In this document: positions 1 through 6,122 of the stretch, one piece after another
Layout of the letters: every line of letters starts with the position of its first letter
Numbering within the stretch: the stretch's first letter is position 1
Origin: an uncultured Syntrophobacteraceae bacterium
Lineage (GTDB): Bacteria; Desulfobacterota; Syntrophobacteria; Syntrophobacterales; Syntrophobacteraceae
NCBI GenBank assembly: GCA_937889795.1
Contig: CALBZH010000868.1
Location: 1-8,145, forward strand
DNA length: 8,145 bases
Direction of reading: 5' to 3'
The notes under the pieces: model-generated
The model's database searches: none
What the model was told of the DNA's origin: nothing
What the model saw: only the letters and a program-made list of their open reading frames with translations
Made by a program: the position numbers and the translations under genes

Positions 1-47
1 GAGATATCCACTCGTGACTGGAGTTCAGACGTGTGCTCTTCCGATCT
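1..47. other. Illumina TruSeq adapter remnant (left contig end)
   Basis: These 47 bases read as the reverse complement of the TruSeq indexed adapter: the tail of the post-index sequence, a six-base index GAGTGG, then the read-2 primer ending in GCTCTTCCGATCT. The last 45 of them are the exact reverse complement of the last 45 bases of the window. They are library-construction sequence, not genome, so true sequence starts at about 48. The adapter identity is recalled from the published TruSeq oligos. Confidence 0.97.
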
Positions 48-128
48 AGCTGGCTTTAGGCGGTGCGTTCTTGATATGGGTCGAATCGATATACTCGGAA
101 GGGGTTTTGGGTCACAATGACGCAGGGG
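48..128. other. Short non-coding stretch after the fusion gene
   Basis: These 81 bases lie between the adapter junction and the stop codon of the minus-strand fusion gene. I see no start of another gene, no T-tract terminator and no convincing hairpin. Only a short GGGTCAC word recurs (110-116 and 126-132, the second copy running into the stop codon). Whatever follows the fusion gene in the genome is cut off by the contig end. Confidence 0.5.
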
Positions 129-1910
129 TCACGCTTTCGGGACGGGGTCATGGTCTTCTAATCGAAATCTCGCCTGCTTCTGGACAATGACTCGAAGGGA
201 GCCGTAGTCCTGTTTGATGGAGAAGAGATCCTCCAGGGGGCGACCGAGGATTTGGCTCAAGATGATGCGGTTTACGCCCGCGTGGGCAACAATGGCGATG
301 TTTCCGCTTGTCGAGCCGAGGATGTCGTAGAATGCGGGGATGACGCGGAAGGTGCAATCCAGGAAGCTTTCTCCGCCCGGCGGCCGGTAGTGCACCGGGT
401 CAAGGCCCCTTGCTTCATAGTCCCATGGGAAGCGCTCGCGCACCTCGTCGAAAGGGAGGCCTTCCCACTCGCCGAGGGCGATCTCCCGCAGCTCCGGCTT
501 GGCGATGCTGGCGAGACCGTGATCGCGAGCGATGACTTCGGCGGTTTGAATGCAGCGCTTCAGGTCGCTGCAGTAGATCGCCGCAAGAGAAGTGGTGCTC
601 AGCGTGGCGCTGAGCCGCTTCGCCTGGGCGATGCCGTCGTCGTTCAGCGGCAGGTCCAGCTGACCGATGAAGCGCTTGGGGTCGTCCGCCAATTGAATGG
701 CCCCGTGCCGCACCAAATAGATCTCACGCCGTCCCGCCCTGGACGAACCCCGAATCCCCCTGCGGTACCGGTGGATCACCGCAGACGCCGGGGTCCCGAT
801 GGCCGCTTCGATGCGGGCTTCAATCTCTCGGGCGTCCGAGAATCGTCTTTGCACCTTCCGCAGAATATCGAGCCGATCCGCATGTCGGCGGCGGGAAGGG
901 GCAAAGCGCTCCTCGATCGATACCAGCCGGTCTTCGGTCACGCACTTGTCGGCATAATAGATGAGGTCGGCCTCGGTCAACGACGGGCCGTGCTTCCCTA
1001 AGTCTGTATGCTGTGCCACGACGGAGCCCACCCTCGGATACCCAAGGTCCGAAAGCAGCTTCGCCCCTGCCTTGGCGTGCTCGGGCTGGCTGCGAGCAAT
1101 GTCGTGAAGACGACCCGCCGCGACAACAAGGGGAAGATCGAGGGCAAATCCTTTCTGATTCAGATGAACGGCAAGGACTCGCGCGACTTCGGCCACCATC
1201 CTGCCGTGAACGATCACTCGCTCGGGGCCTTGAAGCAGGGAGCAGATGGCATCGCACTCGGCTTCGGTGGGGGCGTACTCCCGGGTCCATCGCTCGACCA
1301 GCTTTCGATAGTCCTCCGGCGTATCGCAGTCGAGCAGGATTCCTTCGTCCGGAACGTCCACATCCACGGCCACGTCCTCGAGACATCCCAGAATTCCCCG
1401 CATGCCATCCGGACGGCCGAGGGAGAGGGAATCCGCGACGAGCGCTCTGGGAATGAGAGGGGGATGGCCGCGCTCGCCGTCGAAACGGGGATAAAGGATT
1501 CTAGGCGCGGCGGGATGGAAGGCGTCCAGAAGCGTGCGAACGGTTCGGGGCTTGACCAGCGGGATGTCAACGGGCAGCAGGAGGAATGCCGCCACATGCT
1601 CTTCGAGCGTCCGAATTCCCGCGAGGATGGATGAAAACATCCCCGTCTCGAAATGCGGGTTGAAGACCGGGCGGGCGCCGGCGCGCTCCACGAGGGAACG
1701 GACCTCGGAGGCCCGGTCTCCCGTCACCACCCGCACATCTGAGACCCCTGCCCTGTGGAAACGAGCGATGACCTCCTCGAGAATGGTCGAAGGACCCAAC
1801 GGGAGAAGGGGCTTGAAACGCTCCATTCGGGACGACTGCCCCGCTGCCAGGACAAGCGCGACGATTCCGGCTGCTTTGGTCATGTGCACTTCCAGCCGGC
1901 GAGGGGACAT
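129..1910 (-). CDS. MobA/MocA-like nucleotidyltransferase - HD domain - histidine phosphatase fusion
   Basis: Three enzyme domains lie in one 593-aa cytoplasmic protein. Residues 14-205 are a MobA/MocA-like NTP transferase: LAAGQSSRMERFKPLLPLG at 21-39, the metal-site region PVDIPLV at 113-119, GHPPL at 148-152 and DCDTPEDY at 194-201. Residues about 215-380 are an HD metal-dependent hydrolase, with H235, H269-D270, H278, H301 and D321 as likely ligands. Residues 396-580 are a histidine phosphatase: LVRHG with nucleophile H402, R452 in SDLKRCIQTAE, LREIALGEWEG at 474-484 and second histidine H543 in VAHAG. The nucleotidyltransferase loop has Glu where RMG is usual. In this family N-terminal domains cytidylylate or guanylylate cofactors such as molybdopterin, but substrates here are unknown. 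The gene follows a DsbA-family gene by 21 nt. Start is ambiguous: ATG at 1910 has GGAGG 12 nt upstream; ATG at 1883 has GGAAG at 5 nt and better matches family N-termini. Domain assignments are firm; the combined pathway role is not. Confidence 0.9.
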   Translation of the reverse strand: MSPRRLEVHMTKAAGIVALVLAAGQSSRMERFKPLLPLGPSTILEEVIARFHRAGVSDVRVVTGDRASEVRSLVERAGARPVFNPHFETGMFSSILAGIRTLEEHVAAFLLLPVDIPLVKPRTVRTLLDAFHPAAPRILYPRFDGERGHPPLIPRALVADSLSLGRPDGMRGILGCLEDVAVDVDVPDEGILLDCDTPEDYRKLVERWTREYAPTEAECDAICSLLQGPERVIVHGRMVAEVARVLAVHLNQKGFALDLPLVVAAGRLHDIARSQPEHAKAGAKLLSDLGYPRVGSVVAQHTDLGKHGPSLTEADLIYYADKCVTEDRLVSIEERFAPSRRRHADRLDILRKVQRRFSDAREIEARIEAAIGTPASAVIHRYRRGIRGSSRAGRREIYLVRHGAIQLADDPKRFIGQLDLPLNDDGIAQAKRLSATLSTTSLAAIYCSDLKRCIQTAEVIARDHGLASIAKPELREIALGEWEGLPFDEVRERFPWDYEARGLDPVHYRPPGGESFLDCTFRVIPAFYDILGSTSGNIAIVAHAGVNRIILSQILGRPLEDLFSIKQDYGSLRVIVQKQARFRLEDHDPVPKA

Positions 1911-1931
1911 GCCCCGCCGTTTCCTCCATGA

Positions 1932-2552
1932 TCACACCACGTCAAGGGTCGTACGATGGGGAAGCCCTTTGATCACCTGTCTGAAGGGCTCGATGGAGCG
2001 AAGCCCAACAATCCTCTTGCCGCCCTCGAAGACAAAGGTCGGCAGGACGCTCACGTCGAACCGCAGCCCTTCGGCGCGGCTTTCACCCACGCGGGCCTGG
2101 TACCGGCCTTCGGTAAGCGCGGTCGCCAGCGCATCGGGATCGAGCCCCGCCTGCGCGGCAAGGCTCAGAATCACCGGGATCTGTCCGATGTCGATCCCAT
2201 GGGTGAAGTAGGCCTGAAAGACAGCGGATTGAAAGGAGTCGTGCCTGCCGTGGTCCCTTGCAAACTCGGCGGCCTCGAGGGTCTTCCGCGTGTTCGCGAG
2301 CAGCTTGCAGTCGCGGAATTGGTACCCATACCGGGCCCCTTTGACGCGAAGCTCTTCGAATAGCGCTGGGAGATCATACTCGGGAAACTTCTCTTCGAGG
2401 AGCACGCCATTTTCGGGTATCTCCGGATGCAGCTCGAAACCGAGCCATTGCGCCTCGATGTCATACTCCTGCTTCAGCTGCTCGATGAGGCCGGTTGCCA
2501 GGTAACAGAAAGGGCACGTGAAATCGCTAAAGATCCGTATGGTTAGGGTCAT
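1932..2552 (-). CDS. FrnE-type DsbA-family thiol oxidoreductase
   Basis: The 206-aa protein has the DsbA-like thioredoxin fold of the FrnE group. FSDFTCPFCYL at 8-18 carries the redox motif C13-P14-F15-C16 right after the first strand. The central helical insertion runs about 60-165, and the cis-proline loop is LPTFVFEGG at 170-178 (P171). No signal peptide is visible, so it probably acts in the cytoplasm, as described for FrnE relatives, rather than as a periplasmic DsbA. A further cysteine, C82, lies outside the active site. The ATG at 2552 is chosen over an upstream TTG at 2630 because GAGGAG sits 8 nt before it and the fold starts immediately after. The stop precedes the fusion gene by 21 nt, so the two are probably co-transcribed. 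The partner protein or substrate is unknown. The retained CxxC argues against the isomerase branch of the family. Confidence 0.9.
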   Translation of the reverse strand: MTLTIRIFSDFTCPFCYLATGLIEQLKQEYDIEAQWLGFELHPEIPENGVLLEEKFPEYDLPALFEELRVKGARYGYQFRDCKLLANTRKTLEAAEFARDHGRHDSFQSAVFQAYFTHGIDIGQIPVILSLAAQAGLDPDALATALTEGRYQARVGESRAEGLRFDVSVLPTFVFEGGKRIVGLRSIEPFRQVIKGLPHRTTLDVV

Positions 2553-2560
2553 GGGTCTCG

Positions 2561-2566
2561 CTCCTC
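2561..2566 (-). promoter_or_regulatory. Ribosome binding site deciding the DsbA-family start
   Basis: On the minus strand this reads GAGGAG, 8 nt upstream of ATG at 2552. It supports the internal ATG over the longer TTG-initiated reading frame, whose extra 26 residues match nothing in the family. Confidence 0.75.
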
Positions 2567-2665
2567 GTGTCACACCCGCGTTCACTTCGACTGACGGCTC
2601 TATGTAGCACGAAGACGCCGCCTCAACCAAGGCATGCTTTCATGGCCGAGAGGGCGAGATCACCG

Positions 2666-2679
2666 CAATTGCTCAATTG
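2666..2679. repeat. Doubled palindrome CAATTG-CT-CAATTG
   Basis: Two copies of the self-complementary hexamer CAATTG are separated by CT, giving a 14-base near-palindrome. It lies about 20 bp upstream of the sigma-54 -24 element. It could be an operator-type site, but it is short and AT-rich and could occur by chance. Confidence 0.3.
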
Positions 2680-2697
2680 GTCGCTGAGTGTCCGAAA

Positions 2698-2713
2698 CGG
2701 CTCGAATCTTGCT
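2698..2713 (+). promoter_or_regulatory. Candidate sigma-54 (RpoN) promoter
   Basis: CGGCTCGAATCTTGCT matches the -24/-12 consensus TGGCAC-N5-TTGCW at all but two positions. It keeps the invariant GG (2699-2700) and GC (2711-2712) exactly ten bases apart. Transcription would start near 2724, leaving a leader of about 117 nt before the PilZ-like gene. A competing sigma-70-like pair, TTGTCA with TACATC 16 nt later (around 2753-2780), is weaker in its -10. Sigma-54 dependence implies an AAA+ enhancer-binding activator encoded elsewhere. Confidence 0.55.
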
Positions 2714-2840
2714 CTTTAAACAGCTCTCGCATGTGATACGAAACATGGTGTTGTCAAATCGATAGAATGCGCTACATCTTGAATGAACCATAGCAGGGCC
2801 TTCGATTCAGATTGGAGTTCCGAGCCTCTGGCAGGGTGCG

Positions 2841-3974
2841 ATGGAGAATTCGTTTCCGGGAAAGCTGATCAGAGAAACCCTGGCGGACTGTGAATCGGTG
2901 CGCCAGATGGTAGAGTCCCTGGTCTTGGGGAGGGACTCCAATCAGAGGCGCCAATCACCGCGCTTCCCCACGGTGGCTGCCCTTTCCGGACAGGCGCGCT
3001 TGAGCCGGGCGCACGGTCATTTGCTGTGTCTGAAGACCGTTCAGCTGCCTTTCATGGGACTCATGCCAACGAGCGACAACGATCCGGGGCAAGCGGAATC
3101 CGAGGGAGGCTCCATTGCCACGGAGCTGCTTCACGGGATTAGTGATGTTCGGGTCATCAATTTCTCGGAAGAAGGACTGCAGCTCGAGCTTGAGTGCGAG
3201 AATTTCTTCTCCTTCCTGGATAGACCGATCTTGGTTCGGTTCAAGGGGAAGCACCACCCCGTCAACCTGCGCTGGTACAAACAGTCGGGCAAGGTCGTCC
3301 GGTGCGGGTGCTCCTTCAGTGAAGACGTGGAACGGGAGCCAAACCTGGCCCGTACGCTTCTTAACTTCAGCAACGATCTCGTTCGCTACATGAGCGCGAG
3401 CGAGATCAAGCGCATGCGCCCTCCGTTCGAGACGGTCTTTTCGTCCATGAGCATTTACCAGAACCTCCGATTGAAATACCTGGAGGCGGTGGCAAGCTTT
3501 CATGAGACCAAGACCTTCATCCTGCAGTGCCTGAACCCGAAATTCCATGATCGAGTCGAGCACGTGTTTGAGCAATTCAGGTATTCGAAGAGCTTCCAGA
3601 GGGACGAAGCCGCGAAGCGCGCCGGGGATCGGGCTTACGCCGCCGCCGTGGACGTCTTTCTGCTCCCGTGCCGGGAGCTTGGATGCGGCCTGCTGGAGGT
3701 CGGGGAGCAGACCCTCCTGATGTGGGAGGAAGCTTCGAACCTGCTTCGAAGCTGCCTCTTGCCCCTGGAACCGGAACCGGATAGCTCCGAGTTCATTTGC
3801 GATGCGGTCAAGCCAATCTATAATTCGTTTCTGACCTTGAGGGGGCGCCTGCCCGGCGTGTTCGACGACAAGTTGATCGATCGCCAGTTCCGGGGATACA
3901 GTACTCTCATCGGGGAGATCGTCCATCTTCGCGAACAGCTCATTGACTGTGTCTCGGGGGTCGGGAGGCGGTGA
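2841..3974 (+). CDS. PilZ-like c-di-GMP-binding protein with unknown helical C-terminus
   Basis: This 377-aa protein is probably cytoplasmic: no signal peptide or membrane segment is visible. Its first half carries the two halves of a PilZ motif, RxxxR as R37-QSP-R41 and (D/N)xSxxG as N107-FSEE-G112. Beta-rich sequence follows with LVRFKG (131-136) and VVRCGCSF (152-159). PilZ domains bind cyclic di-GMP through these residues. The spacing between the motifs, about 65 residues, is longer than usual and includes a low-complexity acidic stretch at 77-91. Residues about 165-370 are predicted mostly helical, contain several cysteines and match no family I recognise. ATG at 2841 is the first ATG in the frame, which closes with a stop at 2784; its ribosome binding site is poor (AGGG 4 nt upstream). 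A sigma-54 promoter match lies upstream, and a small gene of unknown function follows. The PilZ assignment rests on motifs only. Confidence 0.75.
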   Translation: MENSFPGKLIRETLADCESVRQMVESLVLGRDSNQRRQSPRFPTVAALSGQARLSRAHGHLLCLKTVQLPFMGLMPTSDNDPGQAESEGGSIATELLHGISDVRVINFSEEGLQLELECENFFSFLDRPILVRFKGKHHPVNLRWYKQSGKVVRCGCSFSEDVEREPNLARTLLNFSNDLVRYMSASEIKRMRPPFETVFSSMSIYQNLRLKYLEAVASFHETKTFILQCLNPKFHDRVEHVFEQFRYSKSFQRDEAAKRAGDRAYAAAVDVFLLPCRELGCGLLEVGEQTLLMWEEASNLLRSCLLPLEPEPDSSEFICDAVKPIYNSFLTLRGRLPGVFDDKLIDRQFRGYSTLIGEIVHLREQLIDCVSGVGRR

Positions 3975-4072
3975 TTCTGACACGTGGGGTTTTAAACCTT
4001 CCCGCGTTTGAGGAGGATTCGCTGCGCCTGATCGGTAACCTTGCCTTGAGCCAGCCGCAACGACCAAGGTGA
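3971..4072 (+). CDS. Possible small ORF (33 aa) overlapping the PilZ-like stop
   Basis: A GTG start shares GTGA with the stop codon of the PilZ-like gene. The frame runs 33 codons (beginning MILTRGVLNLPAFEED) to a TGA that lies inside the ribosome binding site of the next gene. GGAGG occurs just 2 nt before the GTG, closer than optimal. The tight chaining to both neighbours is what a translationally coupled small gene would look like, but the peptide resembles nothing I know. It may be only a chance open frame. Confidence 0.3.
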   Translation: MILTRGVLNLPAFEEDSLRLIGNLALSQPQRPR

Positions 4073-4075
4073 GTC

Positions 4076-4408
4076 ATGAAAGAAATCGCGGAGCGTGCTG
4101 TCGAGAGTTTTCAGTGTGCGCTGTTGTTCGCGTTTGAGCACAGGAGCGCGCTGGTCGTTCATGGCTGGGCTCGTAGCGATCGCCCGGAAGGGACACTATG
4201 CTTCCCGTATGCCTGGAACGAGCTCGATGGCAATGTCTACGACCTCACCCAGCACGAGCGGCCAATCAGCAGGGAGCTGTTCTACCGAAGGCACGGCATT
4301 CGGGAAGATGCAATCAGGAAATACACCATTCAGGAAGCGGCTTGCATGGCCCTGGGAACCACCTCTTGGGGGCCGTGGGACAGGGAGTTGTTCGGGCAGG
4401 GGAGTTAG
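4076..4408 (+). CDS. Hypothetical protein, 110 aa
   Basis: I do not recognise this protein. It is 110 aa with no signal peptide or membrane helix, rich in aromatic residues (seven Trp/Tyr between 44 and 101). The core shows VVHGWA at 27-32 and FPYAWNELDGNVYDLT at 43-58. This is a His...AW-x-E...DG-x-VxDxT pattern that recalls small proteins handling or mimicking peptide substrates, but no complete catalytic set is visible. ATG at 4076 has AAGGTGAG ending 2 nt upstream. It is the last gene of the plus-strand group after the PilZ-like gene and ends 16 nt from the convergent darP stop. Codon use looks like that of its neighbours, which supports a real gene. A function linked to the PilZ-like protein is only a guess from position. 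Confidence 0.6.
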   Translation: MKEIAERAVESFQCALLFAFEHRSALVVHGWARSDRPEGTLCFPYAWNELDGNVYDLTQHERPISRELFYRRHGIREDAIRKYTIQEAACMALGTTSWGPWDRELFGQGS

Positions 4409-4424
4409 GGTTCTCGTGATGGGT

Positions 4425-4955
4425 TCAGGATCCGGCAAGCTCCCTCAAGTATCGGAACAAGGCCCGGGAAGATTTGGGACCCTTGTCTTCCCGCATCTCC
4501 CTCCGAGCGTTGACGACCAACTGGTGCAGTCGTTGACGGTCTGCATCCGGGTATAGACTTACGATCTCATCCACCAGAGCGTCGTTGCCTTCAAGAAGCT
4601 CATCTCTCCACCGCTCAACCCGTCGAAACAGTTGAGCATCGGCTCGTTGTCCCCGGCTGATGTCCTCCAGCGCCTTTCGGATAGGGTCCGGATCGGCTTC
4701 ACGCATGAGAGCACCGATGTACTGAAGCTGGCGGCGCAAGGCCTCCCCGCGCTTGAGCCCGCGGGCGAAGCGCACGGCATCCCGAAGGTCTTCGGGCATG
4801 TCGATCTTGTTCAGCTGCTGCGATGCAAGCTGCACGAGCCGTTCGCCAAGTGATTGCAGCTCCCGCATCTCTCGTTTGACCTGGGACTTGCTCTTCCGTG
4901 CCGCGCCGGTCTCCGGATCGTCAGCTTCATGACTCTCGACATCACTCGACTTCAA
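4425..4955 (-). CDS. darP: Ribosome-associated protein DarP (YjgA, DUF615)
   Basis: The 176-aa product matches the DarP/YjgA family along its whole length. It has an acidic N-terminal tail, KSKSQVKREMRELQSLGERL at 21-40, a region of paired helices with RRQLQYIGALMRE, then YPDADRQRLHQLVVNARRE and the hallmark KSSRALFRYLRELA at the C-terminus. In E. coli, DarP binds late 50S ribosomal subunit intermediates and helps their assembly. The likely start is TTG at 4955: GAGGGGG lies 6 nt upstream, the length is close to the 183 aa of E. coli DarP, and no ATG or GTG is available in frame near it. The start overlaps the end of the S4-domain gene by 14 nt, so translation is probably coupled. A longer TTG start at 5030 would sit deep inside that gene and is unlikely. 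The family is best known from Beta- and Gammaproteobacteria. Confidence 0.9.
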   Translation of the reverse strand: MKSSDVESHEADDPETGAARKSKSQVKREMRELQSLGERLVQLASQQLNKIDMPEDLRDAVRFARGLKRGEALRRQLQYIGALMREADPDPIRKALEDISRGQRADAQLFRRVERWRDELLEGNDALVDEIVSLYPDADRQRLHQLVVNARREMREDKGPKSSRALFRYLRELAGS

Positions 4956-5157
4956 TAACGGCCCCCTCGAATTCCACGCGCTGTCCTTTTCTGATCTTGC
5001 AACGCTTGCGAAGCTCGACCAGGCCGTCAACCTTGACTTGTCCCGCGTCCGTCACGAGCTTGGCCGTTCCCCCGCTGCTGCAAAGCCCCGTAACCTTGAG
5101 GAGCTTGATCAGCTCAATGGTCTCGCCGTCTATCTTGAACTGGGTGACGCTATGCAA
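4942..5157 (-). CDS. S4-domain RNA-binding protein, YbcJ-like
   Basis: This 71-aa protein is essentially a single S4 RNA-binding domain, the same size as E. coli YbcJ (70 aa). The diagnostic block GQVKVDGLVELRKRCKIRKGQ occupies 39-59 and is nearly identical to YbcJ as I recall it; IELIKLLKVTG at 14-24 forms the first helix. YbcJ-type proteins are thought to bind structured RNA, possibly in translation, but their exact role is not settled. The start is TTG at 5157, with GGAGGG 7 nt upstream; the nearby ATG at 5175 is out of frame. It lies 50 nt after the FNT channel gene and overlaps darP by 14 nt. Pairing of the two ribosome/RNA-linked genes suggests a shared translation role, while linkage to the channel may be incidental. 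Confidence 0.9.
   Translation of the reverse strand: MHSVTQFKIDGETIELIKLLKVTGLCSSGGTAKLVTDAGQVKVDGLVELRKRCKIRKGQRVEFEGAVIEVE
4962..4968 (-). promoter_or_regulatory. Ribosome binding site supporting the darP TTG start
   Basis: On the minus strand this reads GAGGGGG, 6 nt before TTG at 4955. It lies inside the S4-domain gene, as expected for an overlapping, coupled gene pair. Confidence 0.55.
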
Positions 5158-5164
5158 TCTGCTT

Positions 5165-5170
5165 CCCTCC
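5165..5170 (-). promoter_or_regulatory. Ribosome binding site supporting the S4-gene TTG start
   Basis: On the minus strand this reads GGAGGG, 7 nt before TTG at 5157. It selects this rare start codon, since the only nearby ATG is out of frame. Confidence 0.65.
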
Positions 5171-5207
5171 GTTCATCTCTGGAGCCGGATCATGACACTG
5201 GATCCAC

Positions 5208-6122
5208 TCAGTCATTGGCTCTTCCCGTCCAGCTGGGTCTGAGGTAGATGAACCAGTACATCCCGCCAACCAGGAGCGAGCCTCCGATCATGTTTCCCAG
5301 AGTCGCGGGGAGGAGGTTCTTGAGGAGGAAAACTCCCCAGGTGAGGGAGGCACCGCCGTCTTTGAGAGCCGGGGCGACCGTCGCGAAAAAGGTCGGGTCG
5401 AAATCCTTGATGAAAATGGCGGCGGGAAGGAAATACATGTTCGCCACACAGTGCTCGAATCCGCAGGCGACGAAGGCCGCGATCGGAAGCACGATGACCA
5501 GGACCTTGTCCATGGTGCTTCTTGCACTGAAGCACATCCAGACAGCCATGCACACGAGGGCGTTGCAGAAGACCGCGAGGGCGGTGCACTGAAAAAAGCC
5601 CAGGGAATTCTTGGCGATCCCGATGCTCAGGGCCGTGAACCCCACGGCACCGCCTCCAAACGTGTGCTGGGCCCCTAGAAAGACCCCGTAGGCGGTCACG
5701 ATCGACCCGACGAAATTGCCGAGGTAAACGATCACCCAGTTCTTGAGCATGGCGCGCGTTGAAACCTTTCCGGACGCCCAGGCCATGGGGATCAGGCAGT
5801 TTCCCGTGAAGAGCTCGGCACCGCCGATCACGACCATGATGAGACCGGTGGAGAAAACAATGGCCCCGAGGAGACGCTGGATGCCGTATGGGACGGCGAA
5901 TGTGTAGACCAAATTGTCGCTGCCGCTGATGGTCACTTTCGCCATCCCGGACCAGACGGTTGTAGCGAAATTGGCGCCGAGGGCGATGAAAGCCCCTGCC
6001 AGAATCGCCAGGGCGAACATCCGGTAGGGGCCAAGGGCGGCCTTCGCCACCCCCACGTCCTCGGCCTTTGTGGCCATCGCTTTAGGCAACAACGCATCGA
6101 ATACTGGAATGTCCGGTGTCAA
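5208..6122 (-). CDS. Formate/nitrite transporter (FNT) family channel
   Basis: An inner-membrane protein of the FNT family, which forms pentamers of six-helix channels for formate, nitrite or related anions. Residue numbers below count from an upstream TTG at 6155. FDALLPKAMATKAEDVGVAKA at 19-39 matches the FocA N-terminal segment. AGAFIALGANF (53-63) is in TM1; GGAELFTGNCL (111-121) contains the pore-gating Thr; NWVIVYLGNFVGS (139-151), FCNALVCMAVWM (197-208) and GFEHCVANMYFLP (232-244) follow, the last holding the central pore His235. NLLPATLGNMIGG at 280-292 lies in the last helix. I favour TTG at 6122 (304 aa) because it places FDALLP as in FocA; TTG at 6155 and ATG at 6077 are alternatives, none with a strong ribosome binding site. 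It is probably first in a unit with the S4 gene and darP. FTGN resembles NirC as much as FocA, so the anion cannot be settled. Confidence 0.92.
   Translation of the reverse strand: MTPDIPVFDALLPKAMATKAEDVGVAKAALGPYRMFALAILAGAFIALGANFATTVWSGMAKVTISGSDNLVYTFAVPYGIQRLLGAIVFSTGLIMVVIGGAELFTGNCLIPMAWASGKVSTRAMLKNWVIVYLGNFVGSIVTAYGVFLGAQHTFGGGAVGFTALSIGIAKNSLGFFQCTALAVFCNALVCMAVWMCFSARSTMDKVLVIVLPIAAFVACGFEHCVANMYFLPAAIFIKDFDPTFFATVAPALKDGGASLTWGVFLLKNLLPATLGNMIGGSLLVGGMYWFIYLRPSWTGRAND

Larger units (their letters stand above)
2553..2840. other. Divergent intergenic region
   Basis: These 288 bases separate the minus-strand thiol oxidoreductase gene from the plus-strand PilZ-like gene, and must hold promoters for both directions. 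The right-facing side has a sigma-54 match at 2698-2713 and a doubled CAATTG word at 2666-2679. The left-facing side shows only weak sigma-70-like hexamers. No small gene is convincing here. Confidence 0.6.

Noticed and set aside
1..47. Inverted terminal repeats of a linear plasmid, phage or transposon
   Set aside because: Both copies are known Illumina adapter sequence; no transposase, integrase or replication gene is present.
252..1634. Two long plus-strand frames (252-1001 and 1008-1634)
   Set aside because: They mirror the minus-strand fusion gene, whose three catalytic domains are unmistakable.
2601..2630. Sigma-70 promoter for the DsbA-family gene (TTGGTT, 18 nt, TACATA on the minus strand)
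   Set aside because: Both hexamers match the consensus too poorly to list as a feature, although a promoter must exist in this region.
2955..4067. A 370-codon minus-strand frame opposite the PilZ-like gene
   Set aside because: The plus frame carries both PilZ motifs and typical codon use. The minus frame is its antisense shadow, has no recognisable motif and lacks a ribosome binding site.
4095..4556. A 153-codon plus frame overlapping the 110-aa gene and darP end
   Set aside because: It crosses the convergent junction out of frame with both genes, has arginine/serine-rich composition typical of frame shadows and lacks a good ribosome binding site.
4940..4942. ATG overlapping the S4-gene stop (TGATG) as the darP start
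   Set aside because: That ATG is in a different frame from darP and would need a frameshift; the in-frame TTG with a good ribosome binding site explains the start without one.
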